Assembly (NCBI GenBank): GCA_023374045.1
Contig: CM041778.1
Coordinates: 364,720,831-364,784,830, forward strand
DNA from: Limonium bicolor
Taxonomy: Eukaryota > Streptophyta > Magnoliopsida > Caryophyllales > Plumbaginaceae
DNA length: 64,000 nucleotides
Reading direction: 5' to 3'
Positions 11,101 to 23,485 of this stretch are shown piece by piece. Every line of letters begins with the position of its first letter. The first letter of the stretch is position 1. Both the position numbers and the translations under genes were made by a program. A model generated the notes under the pieces. The model saw only the letters and a list, made by a program, of their open reading frames with translations, ran no database searches and was not told the DNA's origin.

Positions 11101-11925
11101 GTTCCTACAGTTCTCATGATCTCCTCATGCACGTCGGGCCATCTTGAACCTTCAGTGTTGCATGGTTTAGAGTTACTCGCTTCGGGTGAGACTTCAAAGG
11201 TAATTCCTTCTCTACATATCTTAAACTAATCATACTCGTCGTTTCCACTTCTCCCCCAAGCGCACCAGTGTTTCTTGGATATAGACAGGGTTGCTTGCTC
11301 ATAGCAAGTTAGCCCCATTAGTCCTACAGGAAATTTTCTCCTCAAACTCGGTCCATTATTTATCTCATCCTCGTATGGTAGACATTATGTCATTACCAGG
11401 ACCCCCGGTCCTAAGCATTACATCAAAACACAAAGTCTTATTTTCTACATTTAACATAATCTTCTTAGCATCCACATCGGGTCTTTCCGATCAGGAGAGT
11501 TATCTCCGTGGTGTTTCTCATTTCATTGCCTCACTAGATAGTACTCGGGATACGGGCTGCGGCGGGTGGGGTACCATTGCAAATTTTCCGGGATGCTCTC
11601 CCATCAAGTGCGAGTGGTTCATACCATCTTCGCGTTACTTGGGGTTGCTGGACCTTCACCACCTTCCGCTGCTCCGTGTTCTTCCTTAGTACTGTTACCC
11701 TGACCTCTCTCTGACATAAGTCAAGAGGACGGGTTAGACCTTTACTTGGTCTAATACCGTAGTTTCGGTCATTTATTATTGAAGTGCCTCCACGGTTATG
11801 GTGTGCAAGTTTTAAGCATTGCATCAACCCCGCAAGGTCACGTATCCTCACAACGTTTCCCGTATTCCCAAAACCTATGCTCACTGTATAAATCCTACTA
11901 TCTCTTGTCATCAGAGCGGTACTCC
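8141..11925 (-). other. Non-coding interior of element B
   Basis: No gene seen; the short open frames have no recognisable motif. On the minus strand the first part after the primer site is colinear with the interior of C. Shared features include 20-bp inverted words GCACTTGC-4 nt-GCAAGTGC at 10853-10872 and 10909-10928 (C has GCACTTGCCATGGCAAGTGC at 24414-24433) and the block around 9440-9545. A purine-rich tract on the minus strand (8183-8202) resembles a polypurine tract and lies about as far from the primer site as the internal purine tract of C does. Confidence 0.65.
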
Positions 11926-11937
11926 GCTCTGATACCA
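11926..11937 (-). other. Primer-binding site (initiator Met-tRNA), element B
   Basis: On the minus strand TGGTATCAGAGC, complementary to the 3' end of plant initiator tRNA-Met, lies 4 nt inside the LTR edge. It continues into an inverted word (AGAGCGG...CCGCTCT, about 11913-11930) that could fold over the site. Confidence 0.88.
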
Positions 11938-11941
11938 CTTT

Positions 11942-14900
11942 TGTAACACCCCTACTCTATTCGGCTCCTAATCATCTTACTTAACAATATAATCGCAGCG
12001 GTAATCTCAACAATTGACTACTGGTCACCGTTCTTGCTCGCCCATACGAGTAATAACGTGCTTCCTGATAAGCTCTTAAATACGAAACATTTTCTCGCAG
12101 TGACAACAAGAGATAGATCTAAACTCCCAAAACCAATATAAAATACATTCACAGTGAGCTTTCTACGTATCCAAAACCTATACATGTTTCTAGGTTCGTT
12201 TTAAAATGCAACAGTGCATGTTTAAATAACTGTAATCAAACTACCCAGCGCGTCACTCTCTTTGCCGACACCGGAAGTTGCATACCTGCAAAAATGGTAG
12301 TTTGTGGTATGGAATCAGCCCCTGCTGAGTATGTTATTACCTGACTGTCATGCACCCTTGGACCATTCAGTTATTTGGTCGAGAGTATGCAATTCGTTTC
12401 CATACAAATAGTTCAATGTTGAAACTGTAAAGCAACAATATATATTGCAGTAATCTCAAATAACAAACAAGCCCCCGGCTTCACACATCGCATCGTAATA
12501 AACCACTGAAAACGTTTACAGCGCTTATATGAGTACAGAGACTCCATTCCAACAAACACTTAATAATTCATAATTGAGTTCAGCGACTCACTCGACCAGA
12601 CACCCAACCATAATCCACACATGAGTACGGTGACTCGACACAACCAGTTCACATCACACAATATGAGCACAATGGCTCGTTCAACAAATCCACCAACATA
12701 CCACACATAACCACAAAGCACAACCAATGAACAACAAGGCGAAGTAACGAGAATTATAAACGAGTATGAACTCTCGTCTTTGGCATGCAAGCCCAAATAA
12801 TGTTCGCCTAATGTACGAGTTAATATAGTCGTTCGTAATTGTTCAGTCATGTCTAGTGACAACGTCTCGTTAGAACGACGTGTCTCTAAGTTACCCATCT
12901 CTTATGGCGGGTCACCCACGGCAATAGCCACTCCAGCGGTAGAGTCTCCGTCCTACGAACAATCTGTAGTTCGTTGGAAATTTATCCAGATACTTACGGC
13001 TACCACACGGTGTCCTAGTATCGTTAATGGATCACAGTTCACAGCAAGAGCCACATCCTTGATAAACTTATCTATACCATCGCATCGCTTTACTATTCTT
13101 TTTTTTTCTAACACAACAGACCAAGGTCGTAGTCCAATCCTGAGTATGTCGACTCGGGATCCAGTGCTAGATACGAGAGCGGCGTTAAAGAGGCCAATGC
13201 TCCGTATATAAGTCTCAGATATTTTATATATCTTATTATCCTAATGCTACAACGTTTTACTTACGTTCCTTATATTACACATATAAGATAGCATCATTGC
13301 CGCTAGTTCGTTTTATAATATGTTCATATATACGAACGGTACTGTTATCGCACAACAGTAATAATAAGGCAGCATTAATACACAACTCAAGCATATCAAT
13401 TCACACAAGTAGACATTCAATCTTATCACAGATTTTCACACAATGTCTGAACTGAGGAAATCCTCAGAGACAATCAAGCCACATAAATAACATACCGTTC
13501 ACCCTGAAAGTATTACGGTGGAGTATGAATCAGCAAGATCCTATGCTCCGTGCGTCGTCTCTAACAGTCTATACAATACATAATGCTACTGATTAGCATA
13601 CTGTATAACAACACAAAATTCTACGGTACCCCGTACCGTCACTAATACCTCCCGGTTAACCCCCGTTATTAACTGTCAATGTTTGTCGGGTTTTAGGTTT
13701 AACTCGAGATTGGAAAAGTGTTATATTACAAGCGTAGTCTTGTCTCGTATATTAATATACTTTATAGTTGAGCTTTTGTTATCGCATGTAACCTAATGTA
13801 TGTTTGTACATCATATAGTTTGTTTCTATATTGCATGTATGATTCTTGTCATACACCATACATTTCACCTTAGTATTTATTTTTCTAAGGTTTGTTTCTC
13901 TCTTTTTTTTCCTTTTTTCCCAAATTCAATGTGGTAAACAATACTTTGCATTATCAATCCTTATTATCACATGTACAGTCCTAACATTCCATATCCAATG
14001 TTTGTAATTCTTTTCCCTTTATCATACGTCATTTTAATTATGAAAATATATGGTCATTAAACCATATTATATTTTCCTCCACAACACATATTTATTTATG
14101 TGTATGTATTCATGGAACTATTTCTTATATGGTAATTCTTATAATATATATTCATTCTTTTTAATGAATACCTCTTATATTACAAATGTTATAATTCTTA
14201 TAACATTAAAACCATATTATAAAGTTCATTCAAAAATATTAATATTTCCGAACAGCACCTATGTTCCTTAATTATTTACAAAATCCTCCACATAATTTAT
14301 ACCATGTTATATTATAGTTATATAACATATATTTTGACAACTATGTCATTAAAACAATTATAACTTCTAGTTATATATTGTTAATAAATACCAAACAGCC
14401 CTTAAAACTCTCGGTATTAATTAATTCCCACCAAACTTCCATAATTTACAACTCAACCCCAAATTATATTTCCTTGTTACACTTATAGTATATACCTTAT
14501 ATTATAATCCTTATTCCTTAATATAATTATAACCCATGGTTATATTTTCTCAAAATAACCGAACAGACCCCATGGTCTATTTAAATTATTTTTCCACCAC
14601 TTAACTTTCTATATTCACCAATTTCCCCTCTTTATAACATATAGTTTTCTAATTCCATTAAAATCATATATTATACATATGTCCTTATAAAACCTTGTAT
14701 ATAATTCCAAAAATCACCAAACTATACCAAAAGGTTATAAACATTATTCCTAACCTTATACTTTCTCTAAATCTTGATTTTTACCACATATGTTACCCAT
14801 TTGTAACAATATTATGAAATACCTTATATTATACTAATTTAATTCATATTAACTCCCAATTTAACCAAATCAATTCCTAAAAATTCCTAATAACCTAAGG

Positions 14901-16998
14901 TTTGTACTAAACTCCTTTTAGTACCCCCAAGTTTTCAGAAAACACAATACCACCCCAAGTCTTATAAATCTTTTACAATTTAATAAGTATCTAATTATAA
15001 GGTAGTATTTTAATTTCTAAAATTCTCCAAAGTTGGTTAAAGTCTCCTATATAGTCAACTTTGACTTCTAATACCAATTGGGACTCAAACTTTCAGTAAT
15101 TACCAACAATACCCCATACTTTTCTATTTTTACAATTTTGACACAAAACTTTATAAAATGTTATAATTTTTTATTAAATTTATTTAAAAAGCCTAAATTG
15201 CTCTAAATTAAGCCCACGGCTTTCTAAATTCCTAGTAATTACGAATTGGCCCCAATTTTAATTATAAGCATAAATAAAACTAAATAAGCTTATAAACTTA
15301 AATTAAAATGGCCTAATGACATGGCCTTATTACAACCATGAACTTGCAAAATAAATTACACAATAAATGTCTCAAAATATAGCATATATATTTGGCCTCA
15401 CCATGGCTTAATTATTTTTCCACATAATGTCATAATTTGACCATTATGTTAATTAAATCTCTTAAATGACTAGCTTAATTTATCTTAGCCATTTTTTCCA
15501 TTTTTAGGTCAATATGACCTATATTTGAAGTTTCACTCTCGGCCATGTATATATATATACTTGGAAATTACAAAAATCATAAGTTTAAGGTGTTTATACC
15601 TTGATTATTCCTTGTATGGGCTCGGTCACTTGTAGGAAAATTCACCACTTGATTTAGACATGTTTAATACACAAAAACAAGATATGGTTACACTCCAAGC
15701 TTGAGCTTAACCATAAGGAATAATTAATGTAAGATTTAAGGCAAAAATCACCTTAAAAATGCAAGGAGTGTTCAAGGTGGTTTCGATCTGAACCAAACAC
15801 ACCACAAGGTGTTAGATCCACCATATTGACATAGGAAATAGTTAGATCACGAAATGCTACCTTGTTATTAGGTTTTACCTTGGAAAAATGCCTTAAAAGG
15901 GAGTATTTCTCTTGGATCTTGGTCACCCTTGCTCCAAATGGCTAACCCACTGAATGAACATGTAAATATGAAGATTATGAGTGTATAAACTCATAAAAAT
16001 CAGAGGGAGAAAACCGCATGAAGAGTGGAGATCCTTAAGGTATGTTTTTACCTTAAAATGTAGATTTGAACAACCTTGGTCCCTCTACTGGTCTCAACCG
16101 AGTTTAGCTCTTGTTCTAACCTTAGAACACTGAGAATAAGTCATAGGAATTGATGAGCCACGAAATCTAGGTGTTGGTAGTGAAGAGATGAAGAAAAAGG
16201 GCTAAAAATGACATTAAAACACTTACCTTAAGAACTTAGGAGCTAGATTTGTCTTCCATGCTCAAGAACAAGCTTTTAGAGCTTCAAAGGAAGGGAGGAA
16301 CTCGGCTGGGCAGAAGGAGATTGGACAAGGAAGGAAGGAGGAGGTGAGAAAGGTGGGAAATAATGTAAAAGTAAAGGTTACTATTCTAAATTGGAGAATA
16401 GGTAGTAATTTGTCCCCAAAATCATTGTATGCTGTCTCCTCTCTTATTGCAGCCGATCTCCATGGTCCAAATGAGTCAATTAATTGACCATTGACCATGC
16501 TTGGTCAATGTTGACTCATGCGGGCCCCACTTTAGGGTTTTATTAATATTTTAATATTAAATTTGTAAAAATTCGTAAATTTCTGGAATTAAATTCCTAA
16601 TATGATATAATATGACAAAATATCATATTTAAGGATAATTATAATTTTTAAGCCCATTAAAAATCAATTTAAAAGGCAATCTCACAAAAAACGTGCTTTA
16701 AGGAGTTTTAGCGCACATTTTTGTGTCACAGGGTGTTCCTGAGCTTAGTTCTCCTTGAGAACGGTTTTGTTGTGTTCCTTACTTCATTATAATACTTAGG
16801 AATCCACTTTGGATCCTATTTGAGGTCACACAATCTTTATGGTGTCTTAAAGCACATTTTTGGCTTTACCGATCTTAAGGCGTGTTTTGCCTTGTTGAGA
16901 TCTTTTAGATTGTTCCCCAATAATATTTAGGTGTTTAATAATCATCTTAGATCATTAATAGATCATTTAATTATATTTTAAAGGTTAGGGGTATTTCA
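11942..16998 (-). repeat. 5' LTR of element B (5057 bp)
   Basis: Plus-strand text begins TGTAACACCCC and ends GGGGTATTTCA, i.e. TG...CA termini with short inverted ends on the minus strand. It is related to LTR D over its length: the TACCGTTCACC block near 13493 matches one near 33541, and GTGCTTTAAGGAGTTTTAG(C/T)GCAC at 16693-16716 matches 37709-37732. The central part (13900-15600) is very AT-rich. No gene. Upstream flanks differ from downstream, so only this one LTR is in the window. Confidence 0.85.
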
Positions 16999-17493
16999 CA
17001 GATTTATCGATTAATTTACCTGTCTATTTATCACTGATCTGATCAAAATAGACTTTGTAAAGCATTTTAATAAATTCATGAAATTTATTAAAAAGGCGAG
17101 AGATAAGCTTTAATCGTAACAAACTGTATTTAATTAAACCGGTAAAAATATAGATTACATAATTAAACAAACTATAATTTAACCTTCACCTGGAGAATAT
17201 CCTCTTAGCCCAACATAATTAAAAAGAAGACAAAATAAGAAGTAAAAGAAATCATCTGGAAAAGATAATTAATTTAGCTCCACTATTTTGACCGCTAATA
17301 TTTTGGACAGAGGTTGGACAGAATAACGGTATGGAAATGGAATATTTTTATGGGATGAGGTGCTGTGTGGAATTTATGTGGACATTATGTAGATGAGATG
17401 TATGATTTTTGGAGAGGTAATGGTAATTTTGTGGAGGAAAAATGGCATAAGTTTGGGGGTGGAATGAGATATCTATTAATGGAGGGTTATAGG

Positions 17494-17504
17494 TATATTT
17501 ATAG
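17494..17504 (-). promoter_or_regulatory. TATA-like box in LTR F
   Basis: Minus-strand CTATAAATATA. It lies about 105 bp downstream (in the direction of F) of the inverted-word array, the same arrangement as in H. Confidence 0.5.
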
Positions 17505-17610
17505 TGATAATGGGGTAAAAAGGAATGGTAAGTCGGTGGAAGAGGCATGTGAAAAGATAAAATTGATTTATCTTTTGACACCATGTCGATGCAGCTCTGT
17601 TTGCTGAATT

Positions 17611-17725
17611 TACCGACGTGTCCGAACATGCGTCCGAACCTGCATGTTCGGACATGTTGACGCTGTGTGGAGCTCGCTTCCACGTGTTGCGTCTGGACCT
17701 GCATGTCCGGAAACAGGTCCGGACG
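17611..17725. repeat. Inverted-word array in LTR F (GTCCGAACATGC type)
   Basis: GTCCGAACATGC and GCATGTTCGGAC form one inverted pair. Further words include GACCTGCATGTCCGG and GGTCCGGAC. This is GC-rich sequence in AT-rich surroundings, upstream of the TATA-like box in F orientation. Confidence 0.7.
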
Positions 17726-17972
17726 AGAATTTTTTTCCCGCTAAAACCTTCGTTTGAACTCCGATTTAATCCCCGTTTGTTGCGTTGAAATCCTCATGAG
17801 TAAATCTACTTAATTACATGGCTTCTTCCTACATTGAACATATAAAATGCATTAGTTCATGTAAAAACATAAATCTTAGGAAAAACGCATAATAAGTGGG
17901 AAACATGTGTTTCAGATATTGCAATTCATAAGGTATTTAAACCCTAAAAGTCTATATGTTTTGCACTTATCA

Positions 17973-18080
17973 GCGGTCTACTAGGATCTGGTCCGAGTAC
18001 CCCAGTCCTGGTAGAAGACGTAACAGAGCGGTGAACTCGGAGTAGTACTCGTCCACCATCATCTTGTCTGTCTGCTTCAG
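17973..18080 (-). pseudogene. E gag, second fragment
   Basis: Minus-strand reading gives LKQTDKMMVDEYYSEF and then LLRLLPGLGYSDQ, the C-terminal part of a Retrotrans_gag domain (the VDEYY..F pattern is typical of Ty3/gypsy gag). It continues exactly from the gag fragment at 38157-38611, 20 kb away, across solo LTR D. It ends where LTR F begins. Confidence 0.82.
18076..18080. repeat. Target-site duplication of LTR D, left copy (TTCAG)
   Basis: TTCAG directly precedes TGTAACACCCC. The partner TTCAG is at 38152-38156. Confidence 0.85.
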
Positions 18081-21000
18081 TGTAACACCCCACTCGTAAT
18101 CACGTAATAATCACTCTCGTAGCAATAAATTAAAACGTGTCACAGCGGAAGTCACACGGTAATAAAACTCACTTGGGTGTCACATGCCATTACTCACCCA
18201 TGCGAGTAAAGAAGCAGAAATAAATTATAATAAAACATCACTGACAATATATACAGAACCGTAGTGATAACGAGATACTAACCTATACATCATTCTAATC
18301 TATAATTAATCTTAATGACAAGTGAGCGTCTAAACATTCCCGATTGTATACAACGCCATTAACAAAGTAACTAATTTCCATCCTAATACAATATGAAAAA
18401 CTCGTGCGGTATTCGAAATGAAACCCTAACTACCCGGGTCCCGCACTTCGGCTTCGATGGTAATCAACACCTGCACAAATGTCGTAAAGGCTCAGCGATA
18501 AACGCTGAGTATGCCAGGTTTGGACCGTATTGGTCACTTAATAGTCATGGTAGCCATTATATTAGATTCATTACATGCTTTTACCGGTGTACAGGTGTAT
18601 TAAAGCAATAAACGCATGAGTGGCGATAATATGAAATAGTTAAGACAGGCACTACAGTTCACACACAACAGCACATACATAAAACATTCAATCATAACAA
18701 CAATTAACATATAGCCGTAAGTAACTGTCTTGTATTTAATTATCACATACGACCCCCCGGGTCCTCATTACATCATAAACACATCGTAAGTGGGTGTCAA
18801 GTTAGGACAACCCGTAATCACATTTACCTATGGATAGTCGTCCTGGTGGCACCAACAGTAGTGCACTCTGCTAGAGATATAAGATCTCGGGATTTCCTCT
18901 TTGCCTAAAAGGCGTCATTTAGTTTGTGGCAATAGCCGAGTACCAGCAGCGGTACAATCTGGCCAACGGTCTATGTAGGCTCGTGTGGGCTTAATTAGAG
19001 TAGAAACCCGATCCGGGAAAACACTCAAGAGATCTCTATGCGCAGCCAGTTAGTCCGGGACTACACTGGTCTTATCTTCTCACATCAATCCTCCAACATA
19101 TGGTTAAATAATTAGCTGATTACCTAAAGTATGTTTTTAGGTTATGGAGAATTCATTCATCACTTAGCTGCCCTAAGGGTCTTACGCATGCCTAGAAGTA
19201 ATCTACCTTAAATACGTATTAGGATTAATTTTAATCCCTATATTTAAGTTCGGGTATTTCACTAGTTGTTAATTAACTGTGTAATTATGATTTTCTAAGG
19301 CTAATTAAGTCCTTAAGATCATTGGTGAAGAAATAAAAACCAAAAAGAAAAAGAAAATGCGTAAAAGCCACAAAACGTGAAAACGCGTATTTAATTATCT
19401 TAGGAGGTATATAACCTTCACTAGGGTTATAAATATATTTTTATACCCTAATTACACACTAAGAACAAGTGGGAAAAATTCCAGAAGAAAACGGATCCAA
19501 ATAATGCTTTAAAACGCTAACGGAGTCTTAAAGCGCGTTTTTCGAGAAAACCCGAAAACGCGACTTTAGATAGTCAAACGACCCCGTAAAAATTATAGTT
19601 CATTAAATAAATATACTTAAGCATTAACAGAAGCTTAATAACCATTAAAATTAAAGAAACGAGAAAATTCCGGAAAACGGGCCCGGTTAGTGAATAGTGC
19701 TAAAACCGGGTAAATTAACGAGCGTTTTCTGTAAAAGACGAAAAAATGCTCCAGATCATATGTATAAGTGGGACCGGCTTTAAAATAAAAATCAGCTCAG
19801 TCACACTCACCTAGCTAGTAAAGAAAAGAAAGAAAAGAAAAGAAAGGTTTAAGGTGAAAAAGTGAAAAAGGTACATATTACCTTTTCTCTTCTCTCTCCT
19901 CTCATTTCTTTCCCCCACTCACGTAGCCTCTCTCCTTCTCCCCTCTGATTTCCCTCTTCTTCTTCCTCTGGCTGGAATGATTCCAAGCCCTCTCCAATGG
20001 CTACCCTCTCTTCTCTTGCTCACTCAAGCTCCATTTAAGCTCCAGATCAAAAACAAATTACATATTTCAACTCCTCTCATCATCCTCTATCTTCCTCTCT
20101 TTTCAAAATTTTAAAAGGATGGACTTAATCTCCATGGGCTTTCCCCATTTGAAGAGAAAAGGGCACCATCTTGTAGCTTGGAGTCTCCTTTTTCAAACAA
20201 GGTAAAAAGTTTCAAGAGAAAAACTCATTTTCCCCATTTTCATGCCTTGGCCGATTTTGCCTCTTTTGATACCTTGTTATTCTCCTTGTTTGAGCTTTGT
20301 TTCAACCTTCCCATGGTGGTGGAACCCCCTTCTTGATTCAAGGATGAAAACCTCTCTTAAACACTTCAAAAGGTAAACCCTAATTATGGTGTTTCAAGCC
20401 TTTTAATTGAATTAGTGTATTCCAAGGTTCAGAATTTTAATTATGTTAAATTTTGGTGTTTCTTGGGTGTTGGGATGGAGTTTGGAAACTCCATTCCCAT
20501 TTGACCGAATTTGAGAAGAGGAAGAGCAAGAGGACAATTATAAGAGGAACGTGCGAAATTAAGGTAAGGAATCAACCTTGAAGCTTGTTTTAATTGTTTT
20601 AGAGTTTGGGATGGGTAAACAAATTAATGAACACAAATTATGGATTGTAATCCATGTTGGAATTGTGTTTAGTTGATTTTAGAGAGAATTATGAAATTAA
20701 ATGTGATTTTAAGGGCCTAAGAGCTAAACATTTGAGTTAATGCACTATGTGGTGATTGATGGAGCTTTGGTGAATTGTGTGTGCTGTTAGAACCCATTAA
20801 GGGTTTGGTTTGTTGGTTTATAAATGTTTTTGGGATTAGGTGATGAAGATGATGAATTTGGATAAGTTAGGTTTGTAACGAAGTTATGGCGAAATTTCGG
20901 TAGAAATATAGTGGTTTAGATGGTGATGTGAGCTGGAAGAGTTTAAGTGTTAACTAGGTGTTGTTGGGAATTGATTTGGGATAGTAAATCACCATGGGAA

Positions 21001-21421
21001 TACTTATTTAAGGAGGGAGGATTGATGCAAAAATCTGTAGCAAGAAAGTTGTTTAAGTGCCTTAGGAGTTTTAGAAGACAATGAGGATTTAAGGTTTTAA
21101 AATTGAGGCATGAACCTTGGTATGAGAGGTGCATTGTCTTGGAGAATTTGGAATGGTCAAATAGATTGAGAACAATAATGCAAGTGCCAAGAGGTAAAAA
21201 TTTGTAGCACAAGTGTGCAAAATGTAACAGTGGGAATGGAGAATTTGTAGAAAATGAGCAAGGATTTGAGTAGGGATTTAGCCAATGGTTTGAAGAGGTT
21301 TAGAGCAAGTTTTAGGGTGTTTAAACATGTAGGTAACAGGTGGAAAGTTTAGGTAATGATTGGAGGTGAATTAGGGGTTGAAAACTGGTCAAAAACTGTC
21401 AATTTTAACACCTAGAGACAT

Positions 21422-21601
21422 GGTCCGGGTTGGTAAACAAGTACACAAACCTGGACCACCTCAAAAACATCCCAGAAACCTATTTTTACATGTGGTCCGG
21501 GTTTGTTTTCAAGTACACAAACCCGGACCAAGTCAAAAACTACACAGAAAGTAAAATCTGGGATTGGTCCGGGTTTGTAACCCCGGACACAAACCCGGAC
21601 C
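21422..21601. repeat. Inverted-word array in LTR C (GGTCCGGGTTTGT type), 5' copy
   Basis: Three units, each GGTCCGGGTT(T/G)GT...ACAAACC(C/T)GGACC with 10-15 nt between arms, spaced by about 35 nt of unrelated AT-rich text. The same array is in the 3' LTR at 31082-31261. Confidence 0.88.
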
Positions 21602-22516
21602 AGTTCAAAAATGCAATAGAATGTGTTTTAAGTGTTGTTATGATGGGGAAGTGAATGGTAATGGTTTTAGATGATAATTATGCCTTGTTTGGTGACTTTT
21701 AAAGGCCGTTGGAAGTATAAACAAGTGTGAGAGTGAATGTGTAAGTTGTGAACTTAAGATCACATAAATAAGTTAAGGATAACGGGACAACGGGGTTAAG
21801 TACGGGAGTAATAGAAGTTTACATACCGTTAGATTTTGTTGTTAATAAAACATTTGAAATACTACCAGTTGTTAGAAAACTACCCGGGGAGCGTGAGATG
21901 ACGCGTTGGAGTGAACCCTCAGGGACACAGTAGAGTAACCCATGGTGTAAGGTATGATTTTCTTGCAACCTGTGTCCTACCGGGTTACACCGGCTTGTAT
22001 GCCAACTTGTTTTTCTGTGTGTTTGCCACCTTGCAAGATAAAGCATGAAATGAGTTTACAGAATTTCATTAATGTGGCGTAAATAATTCCGATACCATTT
22101 AACCTCAATTATGTGTTAAACCGTAGCTAACCGACTCTAGGATCACATAAGAGATCGGTATTCAGATTAAACGTCCCAATCTATGGGAATGTTCTAACTA
22201 CGGCTATCCGTGTGTTAGTTGTATATTGTGGTTGTGTGTGTGGTGTGTTGCCCTTGTTGGCATGTTGTTATTTAACAAATGGCGTTATCTATGCTGTCGA
22301 ATGGGATGTTACCTCCCTTATGTGTCTAACCAAGTTAGTAACACCATATGATGTATGGTCGTTCCGGTCGCGCGCGTTGTTTGGGAGTTGATGTCTATAA
22401 TTGAATTAACTCCCACTCTGTTATGTTATAGTTGTTTTTCCTTTTTGGATTACAATCACCCACAAGCTTAACCAAAGCTTACCTACCTTGATTATTATTC
22501 GGGGCTAGGGGAATAT

Positions 22517-22672
22517 GTGTAAGGTGTGATCGGGACTATATTAAGACCGACGCATCTAAGTAAAGTTATTGTGTATGGGGTGATCGGGCCTATATTAAGA
22601 CCGACACATCTAAGTAAAGTAAATATGTACGGTGTGCGGACCTATATTTAATCCGACACGCTTTAAGTAAAG
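22517..22672 (+). repeat. Tandem repeat in LTR C, about 54 bp x 3
   Basis: Three units of the form GGTGTGATCGGGACTATATT...AAGACCGAC...TAAGTAAAG. The third is more divergent (GCGGACCTATATTTAATCCGAC). The words before and after the TATATT core are partly inverted (ATCGG(G/C).../...GACCGA). A second copy is at 32268-32424. Confidence 0.75.
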
Positions 22673-23473
22673 TGTTCGTTCTCTAAGAAGAACGGTGATG
22701 TGTTGTGTACATGTTGTGACGGGATGTGTGTGGTGATGTTGTGTACGTTGATAACCGAAATCAACCCCATATTAATATGAGAAGTAACTAATTGTAACCC
22801 GATCAAATGGGTAGGTTTTGTCTAACAAGAACTTAGTTCCACTAAGGTTGAAACCCTCAACGGTCAAGGAACACATTAATTGGTCTAACAAGTGTTGGTG
22901 TGTTAACCTCCTAGTTGTATTTTATTGGTTGGTTGTGTGTGCTCATAAGTATGTTATGTGTTTGTAGTTTCCTTGCATGCTTAAAATAAAATAACCTGCA
23001 TGCTCACTCGACAATTAGTTGTGTGTGGCCCGGTAGCATACGGGCTGCACAATTACCATACCAGCAAAGGTGCTGACCCCCTTTGGGGGCCCCCATTACT
23101 TTACAGGTACAATGGAGATGGCAGCCGTTCGAGAGTAGGACGGGGTAGCTGTATAAACATGGATAGTATTTAGTTGTTTATGTAGTTGTAAGAGATGTAA
23201 GACCGAAGTTTGATAATCGGTAGGTGAAGGTATAGACTCGGTACAGTTGTAATGTAAATGTATGTATTTTGGTTTAGAAACGGTTGGTAATGTAAGGTGT
23301 AATGCTCGGTAATCTTGTCCATCAGACCGGTACATTGTGTAAGTAATAGTCTTGTTAGCCACGTGGGTGGCTAACGGCGTGTAACACCGCCCCTTTTGAT
23401 TAATGTTTATGATGTGATTTCCGCTGCGATTAATGGTTAAGTGTACAGTTTGTACTTGGGGTGTTACAAAAAG

Positions 23474-23485
23474 TGGTATCAGAGC
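23474..23485 (+). other. Primer-binding site (initiator Met-tRNA), element C
   Basis: TGGTATCAGAGC, 5 nt after the LTR end. It is followed by an inverted copy of part of itself (CAGAGCGAAGTATCACTCTG, about 23480-23499). Confidence 0.9.

Larger units (their letters stand above)
8141..16998 (-). mobile_element. Element B: LTR retrotransposon (LARD-like), 5' LTR and part of interior
   Basis: Minus-strand LTR retrotransposon. The LTR reads (on its own strand) TGAAATACCCC...GGGGTGTTACA, followed by a Met-tRNA primer-binding site and a long interior that runs left until the CACTA element cuts it. I find no gag or pol in the 3.8 kb of interior visible. The interior is homologous to that of element C (for example 9440-9545 reversed matches 25070-25165), so it is a conserved non-coding interior rather than random decay. 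A very long LTR plus a non-coding interior fits a large retrotransposon derivative (LARD). The right edge at 16998 lies inside Athila-like LTR F; the target duplication should be CAGAT (16999-17003). Confidence 0.8.
16999..17972 (-). mobile_element. Element F: Athila-like LTR, truncated by B
   Basis: On the minus strand it starts TGATAAGTGCAAAA at 17972, the same start as the LTRs of A and H. The segment 17005-17110 is the reverse of the block in the LTR of H near 60115-60220 (shared TTTTGATCAGA, GATAAATAGA and TTTTTAATAAAT words). It is therefore an Athila-type LTR inserted in the gag of E directly beside 17973 and cut by B on its left. It holds a promoter-like TATA box and an inverted-word array (17611-17725). 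Confidence 0.72.
19262..23468 (+). repeat. 5' LTR of element C
   Basis: About 4.2 kb, ending GGGGTGTTACA at 23468. From GTTAATTAACTGTG on it matches the 3' LTR. The first 15-20 bases of the LTR (TGAAATACCCC...) are absent and replaced by the neighbouring text, so the 5' edge is damaged. Contains pyrimidine-rich CTCTTCTCTCTCC (about 19885-19930). No gene; the short frames in both LTRs are coincidental. Confidence 0.85.

Noticed and set aside
11534..11938. 134-codon minus-strand frame next to the primer site of B
   Set aside because: It starts inside the primer-site hairpin, has no gag motif and is not open in the homologous part of C.
12560..13211. Frames of 112 and 120 codons on opposite strands in LTR B
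   Set aside because: They overlap each other, lie in LTR DNA and show no family resemblance.
21430..21654. Frame with three WSGFV(F/T)..TNPDQ repeats in both LTRs of C
   Set aside because: A by-product of the GGTCCGGGTTTGT array. Its ends differ between the two LTRs and a frameshift falls in the 3' copy.
23474..23485. tRNA gene at TGGTATCAGAGC sites
   Set aside because: Only the complement of a tRNA 3' end is present; these are primer-binding sites at LTR borders.
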